Assembly: GCA_013388675.1 (NCBI GenBank)
Contig: JACAEW010000175.1
Span: 1 to 62,922, forward strand
From: Syntrophaceae bacterium
GTDB taxonomy: Bacteria; Desulfobacterota; SM23-61
DNA: 62,922 nucleotides
Direction of reading: 5' to 3'
The position numbers and the translations under genes were made by a program. Shown here in pieces: positions 56,908 through 62,922 of this stretch. The stretch's first letter is position 1. Each line of letters begins with the position of its first letter. The notes under the pieces were generated by a model, which did no database searches, was not told where the DNA came from, and saw nothing but the letters and a program-made list of their open reading frames with translations.

Positions 56908-57579
56908 CTACCTCGAAAGAGAGGTCTTCCCCAAAATCTTCAGCATTTTTTCCACCACCTCCTCCGGGCTAAGCCCGGTCGAATCGATCCGGTAGGCATC
57001 CTCCGCCGGTTTCAACGGGGCCAGGTCGCGGGAAGAGTCCTGATCATCCCTCTTTCTCACCTCCCCTTCCACCTCCTCCAGGAACGCCTCTTTTCCCCTG
57101 GCCTTCAGTTCGCGAAAACGTCTCAGAGCACGCTCCCTCGGATCGGCGACCAAAAAGAACTTGGCCTCGGCCCGGGGAAAGACGACCGTCCCCGTGTCCC
57201 GCCCCTCGGCCACCAACCCTCCTTGAGAAGCCATGCCCCGCTGAAGAGCCACCATAGCTTCCCGCACCGGCCGTTTCAGGGAAACGGCGGAGGCCATCCA
57301 ACCGACCTCCGGTTCCCGGATCCTTTCGGTGACGTCCTCGCCTTGGAGAAAGACCCGTTGCCCCCGGGGGTCTTCCGCAAAGGAGATGGAGATTTTTTTG
57401 CAGAGCCGATCCAGGGCCAATTCATCGGTCGGGTCGATCTTCTCCCTCAGAGCCTGAAGGGCCACGGCCCGGTACATGGCTCCCGTGTCCAGGTAAAGCA
57501 AATTCAGCCGGCGGGCCAGCCGCTGGGCGACCGTGCTTTTCCCCGCCCCCGCCGGGCCGTCGATGGTGATAATGAGCAA
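56908..57579 (-). CDS. cmk: Cytidylate kinase
   Basis: A 223-residue (d)CMP kinase. The P-loop is DGPAGAGKST (about 7-16). LDTGAMYRAVAL is the nucleotide-monophosphate segment, and GRDTGTVVFPRAEAKFFLVA is the typical centre of the family. The start is TTG with GGAGAG five bases upstream. Followed by rpsA, as in many bacteria. It is divergent from moaA. Confidence 0.96.
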   Translation of the reverse strand: MLIITIDGPAGAGKSTVAQRLARRLNLLYLDTGAMYRAVALQALREKIDPTDELALDRLCKKISISFAEDPRGQRVFLQGEDVTERIREPEVGWMASAVSLKRPVREAMVALQRGMASQGGLVAEGRDTGTVVFPRAEAKFFLVADPRERALRRFRELKARGKEAFLEEVEGEVRKRDDQDSSRDLAPLKPAEDAYRIDSTGLSPEEVVEKMLKILGKTSLSR

Positions 57580-57687
57580 TTTTTCTCTCCTGCGAAGTTC
57601 CCTCCCGCTGCCGCTTGACCCGCCGGGCCGCTTCGGGATTTTATTCCTATCTACCTCATTCCGCCTAAAAAATCAATGGGTTTACCC

Positions 57688-57716
57688 TTTGCAAAATCAC
57701 CTTGGGACGGTATAAT
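57688..57716 (+). promoter_or_regulatory. Sigma-70 promoter for moaA
   Basis: TTTGCA (57688-57693), exactly 17 bases, then the consensus TATAAT (57711-57716). Transcription would start near 57723, which excludes a start codon at 57676 and supports ATG 57784. Confidence 0.72.
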
Positions 57717-57755
57717 ACGAAAAAACCGGAGGAAGCATCATCCTTTTCTTTCATT

Positions 57756-57779
57756 CCCGGCGCTCAGCCGGGCCTTTTT
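57756..57779 (+). terminator. Attenuator-like hairpin in the moaA leader
   Basis: CCCGGC-GCTCA-GCCGGG followed by CC and five Ts, between the promoter and the moaA start codon. It looks like an intrinsic terminator placed in a 5' leader. A GGAGGAAG ribosome-site-like sequence at 57728-57735, upstream of the hairpin, has no start codon near it. Together they suggest leader-based control. Confidence 0.55.
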
Positions 57780-57783
57780 CCGA

Positions 57784-58779
57784 ATGAACGGTCTCGTCGA
57801 TCCCCATAATCGTAGGTTAAATTACCTGCGCATATCCATCACCGATCGGTGCAACCTTCGATGCCGCTACTGCATGCCCAAGGAGGGAGTGTCCCAATTC
57901 GGGCATTCGGAAATTCTTTCTTATGAAGAGATTACCCGCCTGGCCGGATTGGCCGTAAAACGGGGCATCGATAAAATCCGGATCACCGGGGGGGAACCGC
58001 TGGTCCGCAAAGGCGTGAGCGGCTTGATTCAAAAACTCTCCCTGCTTCCGGGGGTTCGGGACCTTTCCATGACCACCAATGGAGTTCTTCTCCGGGAATT
58101 CGCCCGGGACCTTCGCCGGGCGGGGTTGAAGCGCCTGAATATCAGCATGGATTCCCTCGACCCCCGCAAATACCGGGAGATCACCCGGGGGGGCGAGCTG
58201 AATCGGGTATGGGAAGGGATCGAGGCGGCCCGCCGGGAGGGAATTCACCCCATCAAGATCAACGTCGTGGTCATCGCTGGGTTTAACGAGACGGAGATCG
58301 AAGACTTTGCCCGCCTCACTCTGAAGGAGCCCCTTCAGGTCCGTTTCATCGAATTCATGCCCATCGGGGAGGGAAGCGAATGGAAACCCGAACACTGTAT
58401 CTCCTGGCGGGATATGAAGGAGCGGATCGAAAGGATCTCTCCCCTCCTTCCCCTGGCCGAGGGCGAAAACGGGCACGGCGGGCCCGCCCGCCTTTTTAAA
58501 TGGGTTCCCTCGGCGGGAGAGATCGGCTTTATCAGCCCGGTAAGCGATCATTTCTGCGGGTCCTGCAACCGCCTCCGTCTTACCGCCGATGGGAAACTCA
58601 GGACCTGCCTTTTTTCCGATGCGGTGACCGATCTGAAACCGCTTCTCCGGTCGGGCGCTGCCGACGATGATTTGGAGAAAAAGCTGGACGAGGCCCTCTT
58701 GACCAAGCCCCTCCACCACGGCCCCATGGGGGGGGTCATGAAGAGATGCCATCTTCCCATGGTCAAGATCGGAGGGTGA
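57784..58779 (+). CDS. moaA: GTP 3',8-cyclase MoaA
   Basis: A 331-residue radical SAM enzyme that starts molybdenum cofactor synthesis from GTP. The N-terminal cluster motif is CNLRCRYC (Cys23, 27, 30). The C-terminal cluster has CGSCNRLRLTADGKLRTC, and the extreme end carries the GGxG-like tail MGG. ITGGEPLVRKG is a further family mark. I start it at 57784 because the promoter lies after the upstream frame start. No close ribosome site stands before that ATG. lnt follows after 12 bases. Other moa genes are not nearby. Confidence 0.95.
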   Translation: MNGLVDPHNRRLNYLRISITDRCNLRCRYCMPKEGVSQFGHSEILSYEEITRLAGLAVKRGIDKIRITGGEPLVRKGVSGLIQKLSLLPGVRDLSMTTNGVLLREFARDLRRAGLKRLNISMDSLDPRKYREITRGGELNRVWEGIEAARREGIHPIKINVVVIAGFNETEIEDFARLTLKEPLQVRFIEFMPIGEGSEWKPEHCISWRDMKERIERISPLLPLAEGENGHGGPARLFKWVPSAGEIGFISPVSDHFCGSCNRLRLTADGKLRTCLFSDAVTDLKPLLRSGAADDDLEKKLDEALLTKPLHHGPMGGVMKRCHLPMVKIGG

Positions 58780-58791
58780 TCTCCGGCGATT

Positions 58792-60339
58792 ATGAGGCTT
58801 TCCAACCTTTTCCTGGCCGCCCTGTCCGGTTTCCTCCTGATCCTGGCCTTTCCCCAGTTCGACTTCGAGATCGTTGCCTGGGGGGCTCTCATCCCCCTTT
58901 TCTGGTCCATGCGCCGAGCCACTCCCGTCCAGGCCGCTCTTCTGGGTTTTGTGGCCGGGTTTTCTTTTTTCACCGGCCTCCTCCCCTGGATCTACAACGT
59001 TCTGACCCAATATGGCCACCTGCCCGGGGGGGTGAGCGTTTTTTTCCTCCTCCTTTTAACCGCCTACCTGGCGCTCTATTTTTCGGCCTTTGCCTTCGCC
59101 CTGCGATGGGTTAAAGGGCGGGTGGAAATTCCCGAAACCCTTATCGCGCCTCCGCTCTGGGTCTCCCTCGAGTACATCCGGGGTTTCTTGTTTTCCGGCT
59201 TTCCCTGGGAGCTCCTGGGATACTCCCAATATCTCACCCTTCCCATGGTGCAGATCGCCGACATTACGGGAGTGTATGGGGTATCCTTTCTGATCGTTCT
59301 GGTCAATGCGGCCGGCTACCGCCTGCTCGAGGCCTGCGTCGAACGGGAATGGAAACCCGTCCGCCGGGAGTTGATAGCCGCGGCTCTTTTCCTGATGGTT
59401 TCGGGCACCTACGGCTACTGGCGGCTGGCCGGGATGAGCCCGGAAAACAAGGGAGGAACGGCGGTGCGGATTTCCCTCATCCAGGGGAACATTCCTCAGG
59501 ATGTGAAGTGGGAGCCCAAGTTCCAGGAAGAAACCATGCGGATTTACACCGACCTTACCCTGCGCGCCCAGGTCACTCAGCCTCACCTGATCATCTGGCC
59601 CGAAACCGCAACTCCTTTCTTCTTCCAGGACAGCTTTCCCCATCAATCCCGGATCCTGGATTTGACCCAAAGAATGAAAGCTCACCTGCTTTTCGGCTCC
59701 CCGGCCTACGACCGGAAGGGAAGGGAAACCCTCTATTACAACAGCGCCTTCCTCATCTCCCCGGAAGGGAAAGTGGCTGGCCGGTACGACAAGATTCACC
59801 TCGTTCCCTTCGGAGAATACGCCCCGCTGGCCGGGCTTCTGGGTTTCACCCGGGATATCATCGGGGCCATGGGGGATTTTGCCGCCGGGGAAGAGATAAA
59901 GAATCTTTCCATCCCTCAAGGGAAGTTTGGAATGCTCATCTGCTACGAAGTCATTTTCCCCGACCTGACCCGCCGGTTCGTGGACCGGGGAGCCCGGTTT
60001 CTGGTCAACATCACCAACGACGCCTGGTTCGGACATACGGCCGCCCCCTACCAGCACATCTCCATGGCTGCCCTGCGGGCGGTGGAAAACCGGGTTCCCC
60101 TGGCCCGTGCGGCAAACACCGGGATTTCCGGGTTCATTCACCCCAGCGGTCGAATCCTCCAGGCTTCGGGAATCTTTACAAAAGCAACCCTTTTCGATAA
60201 CATATACTTACAGGACCGATGGAGTTTTTATACCCAATTCGGCGACCTTTTCACCTATCTCTGTCTTGGGTACACCCTCCTGTTCTTGATTTACATCCGT
60301 TTTGGAAGGGAAGACCGTGTGGAACGAAATCGAAAATAA
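58792..60339 (+). CDS. lnt: Apolipoprotein N-acyltransferase
   Basis: A 515-residue membrane enzyme that adds the third fatty acid to outer-membrane lipoproteins. The N-terminal third has several membrane helices (about 5-180), and the periplasmic nitrilase domain (about 220-480) has Glu271 (WPETATP), Lys334 (DKIHLVPFGEY) and Cys384 (LICYEV), the catalytic triad. One helix ends the protein. It is a sign of a Gram-negative envelope and fits the several lipoproteins in the window. It overlaps the start of prfB by 23 bases. Confidence 0.95.
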   Translation: MRLSNLFLAALSGFLLILAFPQFDFEIVAWGALIPLFWSMRRATPVQAALLGFVAGFSFFTGLLPWIYNVLTQYGHLPGGVSVFFLLLLTAYLALYFSAFAFALRWVKGRVEIPETLIAPPLWVSLEYIRGFLFSGFPWELLGYSQYLTLPMVQIADITGVYGVSFLIVLVNAAGYRLLEACVEREWKPVRRELIAAALFLMVSGTYGYWRLAGMSPENKGGTAVRISLIQGNIPQDVKWEPKFQEETMRIYTDLTLRAQVTQPHLIIWPETATPFFFQDSFPHQSRILDLTQRMKAHLLFGSPAYDRKGRETLYYNSAFLISPEGKVAGRYDKIHLVPFGEYAPLAGLLGFTRDIIGAMGDFAAGEEIKNLSIPQGKFGMLICYEVIFPDLTRRFVDRGARFLVNITNDAWFGHTAAPYQHISMAALRAVENRVPLARAANTGISGFIHPSGRILQASGIFTKATLFDNIYLQDRWSFYTQFGDLFTYLCLGYTLLFLIYIRFGREDRVERNRK

Positions 60340-61415
60340 GATTCCTCTTCTGGAAGAGAAGGTTCAGGCCCTCCGAGGTCATCTTTGACTTAGACGCCAA
60401 GATCGCCCGCCTTGCCCAGATCGAGCAGGAAACCCTCAAGCCTGATTTTTGGAACGACAACGAAGGAGCGCAGAAGATCCTCAAGGAGAGGACTGCGCTG
60501 CGGGGGGGAGTCGAACTCTGGGAAAAGCTGAAGGCCGAGCTGGAGGAGGCGAAAGGGTACTTCGAGCTGGCGAAGGAAGAAAACGACGAGGAAACCCTGA
60601 AGGAAGTCGCGGCGAGAATCGACCGGGTGGAAAAGGACCTCCAGGCGGCGGAGTTCAAGCGGATGCTGGGAGGGGAAAACGACCGGAACAACGCCATCGT
60701 TTCCATCCATTCCGGAGCCGGAGGAACGGAGGCCCAGGACTGGGCCAGCATGCTCCTCCGGATGTACTTGCGCTGGGCCGAACGGAGAGGCTTTCGGGCT
60801 GAAGTGATCGACACCCTGGCAGGGGAAGAGGCCGGGATCAAGAGCGCCACCTTCGAGGTCACCGGAGAGTACGCTTACGGCTACCTCAAGGCGGAGGTGG
60901 GAATTCACCGGTTGGTCCGCATCTCCCCCTTCGACGCGGGCAAACGCCGCCATACCTCTTTTGCTTCCGTGTTTGTGTACCCGGAGATCGAAGAGGACAT
61001 TGTCGTCGAGGTCAAGGAAGAAGACCTCCGGGTGGACACCTTCCGGTCCAGCGGTGCCGGCGGGCAGCACGTCAACAAGACCGAATCGGCGGTGCGCATT
61101 ACCCACCTTCCCACGGGCATCGTCGTCCAATGCCAGAACGAAAGATCCCAGCACAAAAACCGGGCCATGGCCTTGAAAGTCCTGAAATCGCGCCTTTATG
61201 AACTGAAGCTCCGGGAGCAGGAAGAGAAGGCCGAAGCCCTCCACAGCGCCAAAAAAGACATCGCCTGGGGAAGCCAGATCCGGTCCTATGTCCTTCAACC
61301 TTACCGGCTGGTCAAAGACCACCGAACGAACTTTGAGATGGGCAACGTGGACGCCGTGCTCGACGGGGAGTTGGACGAATTTATCCAGGCCTACCTGCTG
61401 CAGAAAGCCGGTTAG
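60317..61415 (+). CDS. prfB: Peptide chain release factor 2, with programmed +1 frameshift
   Basis: RF2 frees finished proteins at UAA and UGA codons. The gene is in two frames. A GTG at 60317 (GGAAGGG upstream, inside the lnt end) starts a 23-codon frame reading M-W-N-E-I-E-N-K and ending at an in-frame TGA (60386-60388) in the context CTT-TGA-C. A +1 shift skips T60386 and continues L-D-L-D-A-K to 61415. The total is 365 residues, the usual RF2 size. The SPF stop-codon motif (ISPFDAG) and GGQ (about 248-250) are present. The single frame extended back to 60219 is not the real N-terminus. Confidence 0.95.
60374..60389 (+). other. prfB programmed +1 frameshift site
   Basis: The sequence CGAGGTCATCTTTGAC contains the classic slippery CTT-T and stop TGA followed by C, with an AGG ribosome-pairing sequence a few bases upstream. 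RF2 shortage lets ribosomes shift and make RF2, an autoregulatory loop. Confidence 0.93.
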
Positions 61416-61416
61416 A

Positions 61417-61613
61417 GCGCCTCAAGTGCGCTCAAGTGCCTTAAGGGCCTTGAGTTGAATTACCTTTTGAGCTGTCGGTCGGATTTTTCCCTCGGAGGGT
61501 TAATCGAATCCGAATGCCGCTTGGGAATCCGATTTTAAAATGGAAGCTTTCGGCGCGAAGCTTTTTTTATTTAAGGCACTTGAGCGCCCTTGAAGCATTT
61601 GAGGCACTTTGAG
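61417..61613. repeat. Palindromic intergenic element between prfB and the MBL gene
   Basis: A perfect 16-bp inverted repeat CGCTCAAGTGCCTTAA (61429-61444) and TTAAGGCACTTGAGCG (61571-61586) flanks 126 bases that include the prfB terminator. Imperfect copies of CTCAAGTGC and GCACTTGAG extend both arms, to a total of about 28 bases each. The right arm runs up to the start codon of the next gene. It could be a small dispersed repeat or a recombination remnant. Confidence 0.6.
61544..61569 (+). terminator. Rho-independent terminator after prfB
   Basis: AAGCTT(T)CG-GCG-CGAAGCTT stem with one bulged T, followed by a run of Ts. It lies about 130 bases after the prfB stop, inside the palindromic element. 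Confidence 0.7.
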
Positions 61614-62365
61614 TGGAACTTACAGTTCTCGGCTCAGGTACTTGTATTCCCACAATCGACCGCGGTCCTTCGGGCCTGGCCCTTTCCTTTGGGTCCCACC
61701 TGATCCTCTTCGATGGCGGCGGGGGCAGCCTTCGACCGATGCCCAGGCTGGGCTTGGATTTCCGGAAGATCGGCTTCCATTGCATTACGCACTTCCATCC
61801 CGACCATGCCATCGACCTGATCCCCCTTCTCTTCGCCCTGAACTACACCGTGGATTTCCGGCGCTCGGAGCCGCTCCGCCTCGTGGGGCCTGTCGGCCTG
61901 AGGGATTTTTATGAGAAGATGAGGGAAATCTTCGGCCACTGGATCGAAGCCCACACCTATCCCCTCACCTTCCATGAGGCGGGCGAATCGAGAATCGACT
62001 TCCAGGATTTCTCCGTCGAAACGCTTCCCATGGCCCACGCCGACCGCAGCATCGGATTCCGCGTGGAGGCGAACGGCCGCTCCCTGGTCTATTCCGGGGA
62101 TACCGACTACTGCCCGAATATCGTAAGGCTCGGGAAGGAATCGGACCTTTTGATCCTGGAGTGCTCCTTCCCGGAAGAAAGAAAAAAGGAGGGGCACCTC
62201 ACTCCCCGCCTGGCCGGCCGGATCGCCCGCGAAGCCAGGGCGAAAAGGCTTCTTCTTACCCATTTTTACCCCGTCTTTCAGAGTCACGATGTGCGGCGGG
62301 AGTGCGGCGCAGAATATTCGGGTGATATTCTTCTGGCGACCGATGGAATGAAGGTCTCCATCTGA
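61613..62365 (+). CDS. MBL-fold hydrolase, RNase Z-like
   Basis: A 250-residue metallo-beta-lactamase fold protein. The metal motif is THFHPDHAID (about 59-68). MAHADRSIGFRVE, YSGDTDYCP and LLLTHFYP carry the other metal-site residues. The start MELTVLGSGTCIP and overall size fit RNase Z-like or related hydrolases, but the RNase Z exosite arm is not seen. The function is therefore uncertain. The start is GTG, inside the right arm of a repeat, with GAGG eight bases upstream. Confidence 0.88.
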   Translation: MELTVLGSGTCIPTIDRGPSGLALSFGSHLILFDGGGGSLRPMPRLGLDFRKIGFHCITHFHPDHAIDLIPLLFALNYTVDFRRSEPLRLVGPVGLRDFYEKMREIFGHWIEAHTYPLTFHEAGESRIDFQDFSVETLPMAHADRSIGFRVEANGRSLVYSGDTDYCPNIVRLGKESDLLILECSFPEERKKEGHLTPRLAGRIAREARAKRLLLTHFYPVFQSHDVRRECGAEYSGDILLATDGMKVSI

Positions 62366-62396
62366 TCGTGCTGGAAAACCATTTGGCAAAAGGGCA

Positions 62397-62425
62397 TTGA
62401 CAGCCATTTATCGCCCGCCTCTATT
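62397..62425 (+). promoter_or_regulatory. Possible sigma-70 promoter for the VOC gene
   Basis: A perfect TTGACA (62397-62402), 17 bases, then TCTATT (62420-62425). The -10 is weak. Confidence 0.4.
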
Positions 62426-62556
62426 TGAACTTTTTTTTTCATTTCTCCACTCAGGGAACCATCCAAGGAGAGGCAGAATTGTTTGGGATGAGCGAATGTT
62501 TCAGCCCAACGGGAAAATAGGGAAAAACCAGGGAAAAGTTCCGGGAGGGATTGCCT

Positions 62557-62922
62557 ATGATCCGTCAGTTCCATCATACCGCTATCAGCGTGAGCGATTT
62601 AGACCGTACCATTCATTTCTACAGGGATCTTTTGGGCATGAAGCTGGAATGGCGGATCGACCATCGTCGAAGTCCCGCTCTGGAGAAAGTGGTGGGCCTG
62701 AAAAACGTGGATGTTTCTTACGCCATGCTCAGCGGCTGGGGAGGAAATATCGAAGCGTTTGAATACCATTCCCCGGCGGGGCGTCCCTATCCGGAAAAAC
62801 GTCCTGTCTGCGACCACGGGATCACCCACATGGCTTTCCAGGTGGAAAACATCGACGAACTGTACCAAAGGCTGAAAAGCCAGGGCGTCCGCTTCAATTC
62901 CCCTCCCCAGATCGTGCGGGAC
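62557..62922 (+). CDS. VOC-family (glyoxalase-like) protein, 3' end cut off
   Basis: The first 122 residues of a vicinal oxygen chelate protein whose frame runs off the right edge. It starts MIRQFHHTAISVSDLD, where a metal-ligand His is usual, continues with FYRDLLGMKLEW, and has the second-half phrase GITHMAFQVENIDELYQRL with another ligand His. Members include glyoxalase I, methylmalonyl-CoA epimerase and ring-cleaving dioxygenases. The function cannot be named. GGGAGG precedes the ATG, which fixes the start. Confidence 0.88.
   Translation, partial: MIRQFHHTAISVSDLDRTIHFYRDLLGMKLEWRIDHRRSPALEKVVGLKNVDVSYAMLSGWGGNIEAFEYHSPAGRPYPEKRPVCDHGITHMAFQVENIDELYQRLKSQGVRFNSPPQIVRD

Noticed and set aside
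57676..57783. Upstream start for moaA at 57676
   Set aside because: A strong sigma-70 promoter at 57688-57716 would begin transcription after that codon, and the extra residues do not look like MoaA.
60219..60386. Single-frame N-terminal extension of prfB
   Set aside because: The residues before 60387 in that frame do not resemble RF2, whereas the other frame plus a +1 shift gives the normal N-terminus.

Overview
The window looks like a 63 kb chromosomal segment of a Gram-negative anaerobe, most like the former Deltaproteobacteria (Desulfobacterota). Points for this are the outer-membrane machinery (lipoprotein acylation by Lnt, TolC and RND proteins), GC-rich codon use, a DUF39 homocysteine-synthesis protein typical of strict anaerobes, sigma-54 regulation, TusA/ThiF sulfur carriers and Cys-rich 'two-CW' proteins. 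This assignment is inference. I see no IS element, prophage, CRISPR array, rRNA or complete tRNA. Both ends cut genes: a metallo-beta-lactamase hydrolase on the left and a VOC-family protein on the right.

Region by region. 0-4.8 kb: MBL hydrolase, nitroreductase, a small seven-Cys protein, a TGS-domain GTPase, a SAM-I riboswitch controlling a DUF39 protein, and an Rrf2 regulator with its own dyad-marked promoter. 4.8-20 kb (minus strand): a sensor kinase and sigma-54 activator lie upstream of a near-perfect sigma-54 promoter that heads a ten-gene operon. The operon holds a zinc-ribbon/SurA-like protein, a DUF2318 protein, a MacB-like ABC permease and ATPase, two TolC proteins, CusB, CusA, a His/Met-rich secreted protein and CopZ. 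It reads as a copper/silver envelope-defence locus joined to a second, ABC-driven module. 20-23.8 kb: a metY-metX-metW operon under a second SAM-I riboswitch. 23.8-25.5 kb: a regulator fusing a helix-turn-helix to a two-CW domain, divergent from tusA and a ThiF/MoeB enzyme. A perfect 15-bp palindrome sits between the two promoters.

25.6-32.5 kb: an HtrA protease, an SDR, two pilin-like proteins (one with an internally duplicated domain), a DSD1-family PLP enzyme and small proteins of unknown role. 32.8-39.5 kb: cysK, an FAD oxidoreductase, a cupin, a CgeB-like glycosyltransferase, a 2-hydroxyacid dehydrogenase and an amidohydrolase. 39.5-57.6 kb: mutS, an AcuB-like CBS-ACT protein, then a long minus-strand housekeeping run in the order cmk, rpsA, sppA, ppx-like, guaB, guaA, dnaE, accA, UPF0280, phosphoesterase, HIT and LapA-like. 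57.7-62.9 kb (plus strand): moaA with an attenuator-like leader, lnt, prfB with a programmed +1 frameshift, an RNase Z-like hydrolase and a VOC protein.

The strongest leads are the TCS/sigma-54/ten-gene metal operon, the HTH-two-CW regulator with its palindrome shared by TusA-ThiF, and two separate homocysteine routes each behind a SAM-I riboswitch.
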